Source of the DNA: Dyella acidiphila
GTDB taxonomy: Bacteria > Pseudomonadota > Gammaproteobacteria > Xanthomonadales > Rhodanobacteraceae
NCBI RefSeq assembly: GCF_014863405.1
Contig: NZ_JACZZA010000005.1
Span: 186,001-250,000 of the forward strand
Length of the DNA stretch: 64,000 nt
Reading direction: 5' to 3'
The position numbers and the translations under genes are program-made. Each line of letters opens with the position of its first letter. The stretch's first letter is position 1. Below the pieces are notes generated by a model. It saw only the letters and a program-made list of their open reading frames with translations. It searched no databases and had not been told where the DNA came from. Shown here piece by piece: positions 41,076 to 49,468 of the stretch.

Positions 41076-43913
41076 ATGACGATGAAAGGCTCGAAACCCG
41101 GCTTCAAATTCGTAATTGGCTGGTTGTTGTTGGTGTGGCTGGCCAGTCCTTGTTACGCGGATAGCACGATCACCGCCAGCCAAAACGGCAACGGCATCGC
41201 GCTGGCCGGCTCGAATGTGTCGATCCACCTGCAGCTGATCGCACCGAATGTGTTGCAAGTGCAGGTGCTGCAGAACGGCGCCGCCGCACTGCCCAAGAGC
41301 CTGGTGATGGATCCGCACGCCACGCCTGCGGCCATCACCGCCACGCTGCAGGATGGCGCCGACGCGCTGACCATGTCGTCGGACCGCATCGACGTACGCT
41401 GGGACAAACACGCGTCGCAGCTTGCGATCAGCGACAAGCAGGGCCACGTGCTGCTGCGCCAGGACGATCTGGCAGCCTTGGCACAAGGCCGCATTGTGCT
41501 GTCGCACGCGGCCGACGATCCGCTCTACGGCATCCACGGCTATTACGCGGCGGAGCCTTCCGATCCCAAGCTGCTGCGCAGCGGTGTGGAAGTGGCCAAG
41601 GCCGGCGAGCAGGGCTTTGCGGGTGCCCCGTTTGTATGGAGCACGCGCGGCTATGGCGTGCTGGTGGATGCCATGCCGGCACGTTTCGAACTGCAGGGCG
41701 CACGGCTGAGCATCGATGGTTATCCGGGCAATAGCATCGACTACTACCTGATCGTTGGTACGCCTGCCGATATCTTCGCCGCGGTTTCCACCCTCAGCGG
41801 CCCTGCCCCGCTCTATCCCAAATGGGCGATGGGTTTTACCAACAGCCAGTGGGGCATTGATGAGCACGAGTTGCTGGACATCATCGATGGCTATCGCCAG
41901 CGGCAAATTCCGATCGACAACGTCACCCTGGATTTCGACTGGAAAGCCTGGGGCCAGGACAACTACGGCGAATTCCGCTGGAACACGGATAAATTCCCCG
42001 ATGGCCCTAGCGGCAAGCTGAAGGCCGAGCTGGACCAGCGCGGTATGCATCTGAGCGGCATCATGAAGCCGCGTATCCATGTAGATACCGTGCAGGGCCG
42101 CTACGCCACCGCGCACGACCTGTGGTACGCGGACAAACCCGCCATTGCCGATTATTTCTCGCACAAGCTGGTGCGCGACATCGATTTCAACAAGCCGGCG
42201 GCGCGCGCCTGGTTTTTCAACGACACGCTGCAGCACACCTTCGACACCGGCCTGATCGGCTGGTGGAACGACGAAGGGGACGATACCGGCGACGATCGCC
42301 AATTCATGAATATGCAGCGTGCGCTGTATGACGGCCAGCGCGCGCATTCACCGCTGCGCGTGTGGTCGATCAATCGCAACTTCTATCTCGGCGCGCAGCG
42401 CTATGCCTACGGCCTGTGGTCGGGCGATATCGATACGGGTTTCCAGAGCATGGCCGACCAGCGCGAGCGCATGCTCAGCGCCATCGATCTGGGCGAATGG
42501 AAATGGGGCATGGATGGCGGCGGTTTCAAAGGCCACCCCAGCGACGAGAACTACGCGCGCTGGGTGGAATTCGGTGCGTTTACGCCGGTATTCCGCGTGC
42601 ACGGCTCGCTTAACGAGAAACGCCAGCCGTGGCGCTATGGCTCCGTGGCCGAGGCGGCGGCCACGCGCGCAATCCGGCTGCGCTATCACTTTATTCCGTA
42701 TATCTACGCCTACGAGCGCAAGCTGCACGACCAGGGCGTTGGCCTGGTGCGGCCGCTGGCGTTCGCGTATCCGGACGATCCGAACGTGCGCAACGATGTG
42801 GATGCATGGATGTTCGGCGATGCCTTGCTGGTGGCGCCGGTGATGCAGCAGGGGCAGACGGTGAAGCGCATCTATCTGCCGGCCGGGCGCTGGACGGACT
42901 ACACCACCGGCGTGGTGTATCAGGGCGGACAGGTAATCGATTATCCGCTCGACGATGTGTCCTGGCAGGATATCCCCCTGTTTGTCCGCGAGGGTGCGAT
43001 TATTCCGACCGCGCCGGCCATGCAATACGTAGGCGAGAAGCCGCTGACCGTGCTGGACGTGGATGCGTTTCCTGGGCCGTCGCCCACGTCATTCGATTAT
43101 TACGATGACGATGGCAGCACCTACGCCTATGAACAGGGCGCGTTCTACCGGCAGCGATTGTCGGTAGCCAATACCGGCGAGCAGGCGACGTTCGAACTGG
43201 GTGCGCCGCAGGGTTCGTATCAGCCGACGCTGCGTTATTACCTGATCAAGCTGCATGGCGTGCTCGCCGCGCAGGTATCGGCCTTGTCAGGCAAACATGC
43301 GGCCAGCCTGGATGCGCTGCGTGCGCAGGATCAGGCCGGCTGGGCTACCGGCGAGGATCTGTACGGCAATGTCACCTATTTGAAGCTCCCCGCCGCGCAC
43401 GCCATCCACGTGGCACTGCAGCCGGCCAGCCAGAGCCGGCAGGCGGCGCTCGCGCAGCGCTTTGCCGGCAATGCGCAGGCGCTGGTGCATCAGGCCGGCG
43501 TGGCGCAGCCTACGCCGGCACAGCTACAGCAGTTGCAGATGGCGCTGGATGGGCCAGGCGTGCCGCTGCCGATCCGGCCTTCCTGGAACCAGGCGCTGCC
43601 GAATATCGCGCGGGTGATCATGTATCTGAGCTGCTATCCGGCCTGGGATGCGTGGAATCATCTGCATGCCTATCAAACACCGGGCGTGGGCAGCAGCACG
43701 TATTACCTGTCGGCGATGAATGCCACGCGCTATCACGACCGGCATCAGTGCCTGAGCGTGCGCGGGATTCATTCGGTGCAACAGGCATCGCCGGACAGCT
43801 TTTCGTTCCGGGTGCTGTTTGTGGCGGACGACAGCCAGGAGAGTGCCGATCGCACCTTTGGTATGGTGCGGCAGCCGGATGGGAGCTGGCTGTTTGCGCG
43901 GGGCGGGTTCTAG
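41076..43913 (+). CDS. Secreted glycoside hydrolase family 31 alpha-glycosidase
   Basis: A protein of about 945 residues with signal peptide (VIGWLLLVWLASPCYAD). The N-terminal part is the galactose-mutarotase-like domain of GH31, followed by the TIM barrel. Barrel motifs are IDNVTLDFDWKAWG, GLIGWWNDEGDD (expected nucleophile Asp in the WxND-type strand) and WSGDIDTGF (expected acid/base Asp), then a DUF5110-type domain (LPAGRWTDYTTG). After about residue 700 a further 240 residues continue, which is longer than usual. Substrate could be alpha-glucosides or alpha-xylosides; it cannot be fixed here. Start ATG 41076 or 41082; no strong ribosome-binding site. Upstream codons of the frame are not supported. 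Confidence 0.9.
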   Translation: MTMKGSKPGFKFVIGWLLLVWLASPCYADSTITASQNGNGIALAGSNVSIHLQLIAPNVLQVQVLQNGAAALPKSLVMDPHATPAAITATLQDGADALTMSSDRIDVRWDKHASQLAISDKQGHVLLRQDDLAALAQGRIVLSHAADDPLYGIHGYYAAEPSDPKLLRSGVEVAKAGEQGFAGAPFVWSTRGYGVLVDAMPARFELQGARLSIDGYPGNSIDYYLIVGTPADIFAAVSTLSGPAPLYPKWAMGFTNSQWGIDEHELLDIIDGYRQRQIPIDNVTLDFDWKAWGQDNYGEFRWNTDKFPDGPSGKLKAELDQRGMHLSGIMKPRIHVDTVQGRYATAHDLWYADKPAIADYFSHKLVRDIDFNKPAARAWFFNDTLQHTFDTGLIGWWNDEGDDTGDDRQFMNMQRALYDGQRAHSPLRVWSINRNFYLGAQRYAYGLWSGDIDTGFQSMADQRERMLSAIDLGEWKWGMDGGGFKGHPSDENYARWVEFGAFTPVFRVHGSLNEKRQPWRYGSVAEAAATRAIRLRYHFIPYIYAYERKLHDQGVGLVRPLAFAYPDDPNVRNDVDAWMFGDALLVAPVMQQGQTVKRIYLPAGRWTDYTTGVVYQGGQVIDYPLDDVSWQDIPLFVREGAIIPTAPAMQYVGEKPLTVLDVDAFPGPSPTSFDYYDDDGSTYAYEQGAFYRQRLSVANTGEQATFELGAPQGSYQPTLRYYLIKLHGVLAAQVSALSGKHAASLDALRAQDQAGWATGEDLYGNVTYLKLPAAHAIHVALQPASQSRQAALAQRFAGNAQALVHQAGVAQPTPAQLQQLQMALDGPGVPLPIRPSWNQALPNIARVIMYLSCYPAWDAWNHLHAYQTPGVGSSTYYLSAMNATRYHDRHQCLSVRGIHSVQQASPDSFSFRVLFVADDSQESADRTFGMVRQPDGSWLFARGGF

Positions 43914-44306
43914 GGTTGGGGGAATGCGTGATGCCTCTATCACCTATCACCTATCACCTATCACCTATCACCCATTACCCATCACACATCACCCGCCATC
44001 TATCACCCCGTCATCCCGGCGCAGGCCGGGACCTAGTGACTTCGGCCGGTGAAAGACGCTGGGTCCCGGCCTGCGCCGGGATGACGGGATCATGGGGTGA
44101 TGGAAGGGATGATGGGGCGCTGGAAGGGATGATGGGATGATGGGGCGAAGGATGGAATGACGGGCCGATGGAACGGACGGCGGAATGACGGGGTTCGGGT
44201 TACGCAAGCGGCGCACCGACTATGATGGTCGCCATTCGCAAGCGCGGTGCACGCGCTTGCCGGGGGTTATACGGCCGCAGGCCACTGGAATGTCACGGGG
44301 AGAGAT
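43914..44306. repeat. Simple-repeat and palindrome region between GH31 and TMEM175-like genes
   Basis: The gap has three parts. A 7-base tandem unit CTATCAC occurs five times in 43937-43971, with degenerate copies to about 44005. A perfect 27-bp inverted repeat follows (44007-44033 with 44062-44088), with the GTCATCCC/GGGATGAC core of the REP family. Then a purine-rich series of GATGG-type repeats runs to about 44190; it is roughly complementary to the first part, so the palindrome extends imperfectly beyond its arms. No protein-like frame is present until the GGGGAGA site of the next gene. Confidence 0.75.
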
Positions 44307-44978
44307 ATGGATACAGGCACGCCGCAGCACGTGAAGGAACATCATGTACACCAGCGCCATTTCGATCGGCTGGTGATGCTTTCCGATGGCGTATTCGCCA
44401 TCGCACTGACGCTCTCGGCGGTGGAGCTGCGCCCGGAGGCGTTACCCGGACAAACCGTGGTGCAGGTGTGGGGCAAGCCGCTGGCGGTGTATTTCCTGAG
44501 TTTCTTTCTGATCGGCATTGTATGGATGCGCCATCGCCGCACACTGGCGCATCTGTATCGTGTGGATACGCCGATAACCTTGATGAGTCTGTTGCTGCTC
44601 AGCCTGGTGGCCTTGGTGCCGGTGTTTGTGCGCGTGCTGCTGGAAGGACTCAGCGATTCCGCGGCCAACGGCATGTTGATTTATTCGCTGTCGCTGGTGG
44701 CGATTTATCTCTGCCTGGCGGCGGGATGGTTCTATGCCGCGTTTATTCGCCACTTGGCGCCGAGTGTGCCGCGGGTGCGCGCATGGGGCTGGTTGATGGA
44801 GGATTTTTTTGTCGCGATGTTCTTTGCGGGAACTGCGCTGTATAGCCTGCAAATGCATATGCTGGCATTGCTGATGGCCTTGGCGGGTTCCGCCATGCGC
44901 ATCGGGGTGACAGTATTTGAGAAGAAGGCCAAGGCGCAGGAAGCACAGGCGGATGGACACGCTGATTCGCAGCATTAA
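44307..44978 (+). CDS. TMEM175-family (DUF1211) membrane protein, putative potassium channel
   Basis: A protein of about 223 residues with start ATG 44307 after GGGGAGA. The first helix has the family hallmark LSDGVFAIALTLSAVELRP (consensus FSDGVFAIAxTLL). About six hydrophobic helices follow, matching the single-repeat bacterial TMEM175 unit that assembles as a tetramer. Bacterial TMEM175 proteins conduct K+ weakly selectively; direct function here is inferred. The longer frame from 44247 begins in non-coding repeat sequence. Confidence 0.87.
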   Translation: MDTGTPQHVKEHHVHQRHFDRLVMLSDGVFAIALTLSAVELRPEALPGQTVVQVWGKPLAVYFLSFFLIGIVWMRHRRTLAHLYRVDTPITLMSLLLLSLVALVPVFVRVLLEGLSDSAANGMLIYSLSLVAIYLCLAAGWFYAAFIRHLAPSVPRVRAWGWLMEDFFVAMFFAGTALYSLQMHMLALLMALAGSAMRIGVTVFEKKAKAQEAQADGHADSQH

Positions 44979-45727
44979 TAAGTAAGTGAGGCGCCTTGCA
45001 AACGCAGCACTGCCGCAGCCTGCGCCCCACCCCGCTGCCTCGCCACCGCACCGCCGTCATTCCCGCATTCGCGGGAATGACGGCCCCTCTAGAGTGAGGC
45101 TTTGTCGTAAAGGCCGGCTCCGCGGACGGAGCGGACGAAGATGAAGCAAGGATGGGGCATTTGCCGAAAATGCCAGCCTAGGCAGGCTCCACGCAAATGG
45201 CCCCCTGGGCCATCAACGGCCGCAGCCCTGCCGCCTTTATAAGAAGTGACAAAACACGTCACATCCGCGCCATTATCCCGTCGCTATTCACTCCGCAATA
45301 ACGGTTAATCGATCCAAAAAATCATTTAGATCGATAAATATTCAAACACGCCAATGGCGCGATTAATGCCTTTATCAAGGGATAAGCTAAAAAGCTGGTT
45401 TTTAATGACAAGCGTCAAAATATCGACAGCAACACACTTATCTTTATAGATAAGAAAATTTCCCAATGCGCATATTCAATATAAAGATCACGCAATAATT
45501 CACGCGTTATCCACATAATGATGCATAGCATCCGGCTCGGGTGAATCCAGAAAATAACCCTAAGTAATCCGAAAAACGGCGACCCAGCCGCTTGGTGTCG
45601 CCGCAGGTCCGGTAAGGGCCAGCCTACGACGCGCTGTCGCGGGCCATCGGCAAGTGTGTGTCGACCACTTCACATGTTTGGCCATGTCGGAATGGCTTAT
45701 GGGCTTTAAAGCCCAAGGGGGATTCAA
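44979..45727. promoter_or_regulatory. Long non-coding leader of the Tad pilus operon, AT-rich
   Basis: These 749 bases contain no credible gene. Parts: a REP hairpin at 45053-45084; an AT-rich block at about 45280-45540 in an otherwise GC-rich region, including CTTATCT-TTAT-AGATAAG (45437-45454); a GC-rich structured segment with CGGCGAC/GTCGCCG (45577-45583 with 45597-45603); and the 14-bp palindrome GGGCTTTAAAGCCC (45701-45714) directly before the AAGGGGGA ribosome-binding site of the pilin gene. AT-rich DNA before a pilus operon often binds H-NS-like silencers. The GC-rich part may be a 5' leader. Confidence 0.55.
45053..45084. repeat. REP-like hairpin
   Basis: Perfect 14-bp arms (45053-45066 with 45071-45084) around ATTC; core GCCGTCATTCCCGC. 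It lies about 75 bp after the TMEM175-like gene stop and could stabilise or end its transcript. Confidence 0.8.
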
Positions 45728-45907
45728 ATGAACGCAGCGATCCGCAATTTCCTCGTCGAAGAAGATGGCATCACCGCGCTGGAATACGGCATTTTGGCCT
45801 GCCTGGTGGCAGTCGCCCTGGTGGCCGGTTTCAAGACGCAGCTGGGCACGATTTACGGCCAGATCATGACGGCGCTTGGCAACGCCGTGACCAGCGCCAC
45901 CACCTAA
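45728..45907 (+). CDS. flp: Flp family type IVb pilin
   Basis: A 59-residue prepilin. The leader MNAAIRNFLVEEDG is followed by the hydrophobic pilin segment ITALEYGILACLVAVALVAG. The G-(x4)-EY motif for prepilin peptidase cleavage is present: cleavage after G14 places Glu at +5 and Tyr at +6. This is the subunit of the Tad/Flp fibre for surface adhesion and biofilm. AAGGGGGA lies 5 bp before ATG. First gene of the pilus locus; it has only one pilin copy here. Confidence 0.93.
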   Translation: MNAAIRNFLVEEDGITALEYGILACLVAVALVAGFKTQLGTIYGQIMTALGNAVTSATT

Positions 45908-46025
45908 GTCGGCACCCGGATCAGGGCCGGCTGCTTACAACGCAATAATGGGTCGCGCACTACTTGCGGGTAGTGCGCAGCGGGTTATTGCGCCCTGTGG
46001 AACCGGCTGTTGAAACGGGCCGACC

Positions 46026-46550
46026 GTGGACGAATCGACCATGCCTGCACTATTGCCCGCACTGGTTGCGCCCTTGTGTGTGCTGATTGCCATCAGCGAC
46101 ATCACCACGCGCCGCGTGCCGAATGCATGGCTGTTGATTGCATTGGCGGCGGGCGCGCTGTTGTTCGGTACGACGTGGGCATTGGGCAGAACGGGGCCGC
46201 CATGGTCGGCGTTGGCAGGCTTGGTGATCGGCCTGCTGGTGCTGTTGCCGCTGTATGCGATCCACTGGATGGGTGCGGGCGACGTGAAGCTGTTCGCCAC
46301 CTTCGGCTTTCTGCTCGGCGCCAAGGCGCTGCTGCCGATCTGGATCGTCGCCAGCCTGCTGGCCGGCGTGCATGTGATCTATGTATCGCTCGCCAATTAT
46401 CGGCTGCGGCATGCCGCACAGGGTGTGCTGGATGCGGACATGATCGAGGCGCAGGCGGCCGAGCGCAGTCGCCGCGGCAGTCCGTATGCGGCATTTCTTT
46501 CGGTCGGCGCGCTGATCGCGCTGTTCGGTCCGCCATGGGTGCATGGATGA
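46026..46550 (+). CDS. cpaA: Prepilin peptidase, CpaA/TadV type (A24)
   Basis: A 174-residue membrane peptidase. The two catalytic aspartates of the A24 family are in SDITTRRVPN near residue 25 and GAGDVKLFA near residue 83. About five TM helices. It cleaves and probably methylates-free the Flp prepilin in the membrane (TadV lacks the N-terminal methylase domain of PilD). GTG 46026 starts the frame; ATG 46041 is an alternative five codons in. Overlaps the next gene by 8 bp. Confidence 0.93.
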   Translation: MDESTMPALLPALVAPLCVLIAISDITTRRVPNAWLLIALAAGALLFGTTWALGRTGPPWSALAGLVIGLLVLLPLYAIHWMGAGDVKLFATFGFLLGAKALLPIWIVASLLAGVHVIYVSLANYRLRHAAQGVLDADMIEAQAAERSRRGSPYAAFLSVGALIALFGPPWVHG

Positions 46551-47082
46551 GGATCGCATCGTGATGCAGCTGCCGCCCCTGCCACATCGCCATCACCATT
46601 ATCGCAGCCGCCGCCGGCAGCATGGCGTGGTGGCGATCGAATTTGCCTTGGTGTTCCTGCTCGGCGTGCTGCCGCTGCTGCTGATCACCTTGTCCGGCGT
46701 GATGATTTTCGCCGCCCAGGAAACGCTGACACTTGCCGCCGCCGAAGGCGCGCGCGCCGCGTTGCATTACGGCAGCACTGCGCAGCGCGAAAGCAATGCG
46801 TGCAATGCGGCACAGGAGTCGATGGGCTGGCTGCTGAATTTTTCCGGCCAGCAACCGAACTGCGCTGCGCCGCCGGCGCCGGGCGGTGCGTTTGCATCGA
46901 TTGCGGTGTCGGCGCCCACGGCCTGCCCTTCTACCCCGGCGATGCAATGCATCACGGTGGTGACCTCCTACAACTACAACGCCAAACCGTTCCTGCCCGG
47001 CACCAAGACGCTGTACGGCTGGGTGCTGGGCGCGGTGATGAGCAGTTCGGCCACGGTGCAACTGGACCTTACCGGCGACTAA
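46543..47082 (+). CDS. tadE: TadE-like minor pilin
   Basis: A 179-residue pseudopilin-like protein. The N-terminus RSRRRQHGVVAIEFALVFLLGVLPLLLI has the TadE-type G-V-V-A-I-E-F signature with cleavable leader and membrane helix. The mature part has several Cys (SNACNAA, NCAAP, TACPS, MQC) likely in disulfides. It is a minor subunit of the Tad pilus processed by TadV. ATG 46543 overlaps the cpaA stop. Confidence 0.88.
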   Translation: MDEDRIVMQLPPLPHRHHHYRSRRRQHGVVAIEFALVFLLGVLPLLLITLSGVMIFAAQETLTLAAAEGARAALHYGSTAQRESNACNAAQESMGWLLNFSGQQPNCAAPPAPGGAFASIAVSAPTACPSTPAMQCITVVTSYNYNAKPFLPGTKTLYGWVLGAVMSSSATVQLDLTGD

Positions 47083-47114
47083 CGCCACACGCCCGCGACC
47101 CGGAGACAGCATCG

Positions 47115-48107
47115 ATGCAGAAAATCACACGAATCGCGGCGATCTTGCTGGTGTCACTGGCCTTTGTACTGGCCGTGCTGGCCTTCAGCCTTGGGCGGCG
47201 CACGCCGCCGGCCCAAGCCGCGGCACCTGTCGCAACGCCCGCTGCACAAACCGCCGCACCCCAAAACAATGGCGTGCCGGTGGTGGTCGCCACCGAGGCC
47301 TTGCCCGCGGGCAAGGCGATTGCCTTCTCGGCACTGCGCATGGCCACGGCAGCGCAGGCGCCGCCAGGTGCGTTCGTCAGCATGGATCAGGTAGTCGGCC
47401 GGCTGCCGCTGGTGGGTATTCCCGCCGGCACGCCGATTACCGCCGACCTGCTCGCGCACGGCGTGGCGATCCAGCTGATGCCCGGCGAGCGCGCACTGGC
47501 CGTGCCGGTGGATGAAGTAGCCGGCGTGGGTAACCGGATCGTGCCCGGCGATTACGTAGATGTTTTCCTGAGCTTGAAGAACCCGCCAAATACAGCGTTT
47601 GGCCAGAATCACGACCTGAGCCAGACGCGCCTGCTGCTGTCGCGCCTGCGCGTGCTGGCCTATGGCGATCGCAATTTGCCGGTACCGGCTAGTTCCATCG
47701 CCAAGCCGGCTGCCGAGCAGACAGTAAAGAACGAGGTGGCCGAAGCTGCGCGCACCGCAGTGCTGGCGGTGCCGGTGGCCGATATCGATCAGCTGCTGCT
47801 GGGCGCGCAGAACGGCAAGCTCACGCTGGCGCTGCGTTACCCGGGCGATGCGAACCGGCCGGACCGCCAATGGTTCCCGCAGCCGCCGGTGGTGCTGGCG
47901 CCGCTGGCGTATCTGGATGGCGAGCAGCATCAGCAAGTGCATACGCCGGACAACGATGCTTTCGCCGGCATCGACGGTTCCGGCCTGGCCGGCCAGAGCG
48001 TCGCGTTGGCACGTACACCGGCGCATCGCCATGTCGACCTTGCCGGCGGCGTGGAAATCATCCGCGGCACGCAACGCAACGACACCACAGGGAACCATTC
48101 CCCATGA
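47115..48107 (+). CDS. cpaB: Tad pilus assembly protein CpaB/RcpC
   Basis: A 330-residue protein with an N-terminal membrane helix (IAAILLVSLAFVLAVLAFSLG) and a SAF domain (VPVVVATEALPAGKAIAFSALRMA to GIPAGTPITADLL), followed by the RcpC-type central domain (ALAVPVDEVAGVGNRIVPGDYVDVFLSL). It anchors the secretin complex at the periplasmic side. GGAG lies 9 bp before ATG 47115. Its stop overlaps the cpaC start (ATGA at 48104). Confidence 0.93.
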   Translation: MQKITRIAAILLVSLAFVLAVLAFSLGRRTPPAQAAAPVATPAAQTAAPQNNGVPVVVATEALPAGKAIAFSALRMATAAQAPPGAFVSMDQVVGRLPLVGIPAGTPITADLLAHGVAIQLMPGERALAVPVDEVAGVGNRIVPGDYVDVFLSLKNPPNTAFGQNHDLSQTRLLLSRLRVLAYGDRNLPVPASSIAKPAAEQTVKNEVAEAARTAVLAVPVADIDQLLLGAQNGKLTLALRYPGDANRPDRQWFPQPPVVLAPLAYLDGEQHQQVHTPDNDAFAGIDGSGLAGQSVALARTPAHRHVDLAGGVEIIRGTQRNDTTGNHSP

Positions 48108-49456
48108 TGCGCTACGGCTACCTGTGCTGTGCGGCCGCGCTGGCGATGCTCGCCGCGCCGTGCCTGGCCGCGGATGAAAACACGGTCGAACTGCAGACGC
48201 ACGAGCAGCGCCCCTGGCACCTGCCCAAGGATCTGGAGCGGATCGCGATTGCCGATCCTGGCGTGGCCGATGTGGTGACGCTGAAGACGCGCAGCGACGT
48301 TCTGCTGGTCGGCAAGCAGGCGGGCGAAACCGTGCTGCTGCTGTGGTACCGCGGCCAGGCCCAGCCGCAGCGCGTCAGCGTGGTGGTGCGCAGCGCGATC
48401 CAGTCGCAGCTGGAAAGCAGCGCCGGCACCCAGCTGGATCAGCAGGACGGCATGGCGCTGCTGCACGGCGAAGCGCCGAGCCTGCTCAATCACCAGCAGG
48501 CGTGGAATGCCGCCGGCGCGGGCGATGCCAAGGCCACGGTGACCGACATGTCCACCATCGACAGCGGCGGCGTGGTGCAGGTGGATGTGAAGGTGGTGGA
48601 ATTCGACAAGACCGCCATGAGTTCCATCGGCCTGAACCTGGTGAAGAGCAATGGCGGTTTTACCTTCGGCACGTTCGCACCGACCTCGCTGAGTTCGGTG
48701 CAGGTGGGTGGCACGCAGAACAGCACCACCAGCAACAGCAACTCCAGCGTGGGCAGCGTGAGTTTCAATGCCACGCAGCCGATTTCCTCGGCCTTCAATC
48801 TTATTTTCAATTCCACCACGCATAACTTGTTCAGCGATTTGAGCCTGCTGCAGGCCGATGGCCTGGCGCGGATTCTGGCCGAGCCCACGCTGGTGGCCTT
48901 GTCGGGCCAGAGCGCGAGCTTCCTGGCCGGCGGCGAATTGCCGATACCGGAACCGCAGGGGCTGGGTACGGTGGCGATCGTCTACAAGCCGTATGGCGTG
49001 GGCCTTACCTTGACGCCGACCGTGCTGGCGCCCGATCGCATCGCCTTGAAGGTGGCGCCGGAAGCGAGCGAGCTTGATTACACCAATGAATTGGTGATCA
49101 GCGGTGTTTCGGTACCGGCCATCACCACCCGCCGCGCCGATACCACGGTGGAGCTTGGCGACGGCGAAAGCTTTGTGATCGGCGGCCTGGTAAGCCAGGA
49201 CATCACCAGCCAGATGAACAAGATTCCGCTGCTGGGCGATATCCCGGTGATCGGCGCGTTCTTCCGCGACATGCAGTACAGCAAGCAGGACAAGGAGCTG
49301 GTGATCATGGTGACGCCGCATCTGGTGCATGCGATGGCGCGCGGCGTGAAGCTGCCGCTGCCGGGCGAACGCGAGCAGCAGCAGGCGATGCCGATATGGG
49401 GTTCGTTCCTGTTGCATCCGGCCGGCTCCGACCAGCTGCCCGGGTTTTCCCGCTAG
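48104..49456 (+). CDS. cpaC: Tad pilus outer-membrane secretin CpaC/RcpA
   Basis: A 450-residue secretin with signal peptide (cut after LAAD). The pilus N-terminal domain (PWHLPKDLERIAIADPGVADVV...VLLVGKQAGETVLLLW) and BON-like part are followed by the secretin core (DVKVVEFDKTAMSSIGLNLV, LSLLQADGLARILAEPTLVALSGQSASFLAGGELPIP, PLLGDIPVIGAFFRD). The inner Ser/Thr/Asn-rich stretch (NSTTSNSNSSVGSVSFNATQP) is the variable loop. It forms the outer-membrane ring for pilus exit. The frame extends upstream, but the ATGA overlap sets the start. Confidence 0.94.
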   Translation: MMRYGYLCCAAALAMLAAPCLAADENTVELQTHEQRPWHLPKDLERIAIADPGVADVVTLKTRSDVLLVGKQAGETVLLLWYRGQAQPQRVSVVVRSAIQSQLESSAGTQLDQQDGMALLHGEAPSLLNHQQAWNAAGAGDAKATVTDMSTIDSGGVVQVDVKVVEFDKTAMSSIGLNLVKSNGGFTFGTFAPTSLSSVQVGGTQNSTTSNSNSSVGSVSFNATQPISSAFNLIFNSTTHNLFSDLSLLQADGLARILAEPTLVALSGQSASFLAGGELPIPEPQGLGTVAIVYKPYGVGLTLTPTVLAPDRIALKVAPEASELDYTNELVISGVSVPAITTRRADTTVELGDGESFVIGGLVSQDITSQMNKIPLLGDIPVIGAFFRDMQYSKQDKELVIMVTPHLVHAMARGVKLPLPGEREQQQAMPIWGSFLLHPAGSDQLPGFSR

Positions 49457-49468
49457 AGGGGCCGCGCC

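Noticed and set aside
43937-43971. A short CRISPR-like tandem array
   Set aside because: The 7-bp units follow each other without spacers and no cas gene is present, so it is a simple tandem repeat.
45560-45720. A c-di-GMP (GEMM) riboswitch upstream of the pilin
   Set aside because: The conserved GEMM elements (CACGCACAGGGCAAACC-type and GCAAAGC) are not there; only general stem potential is seen.
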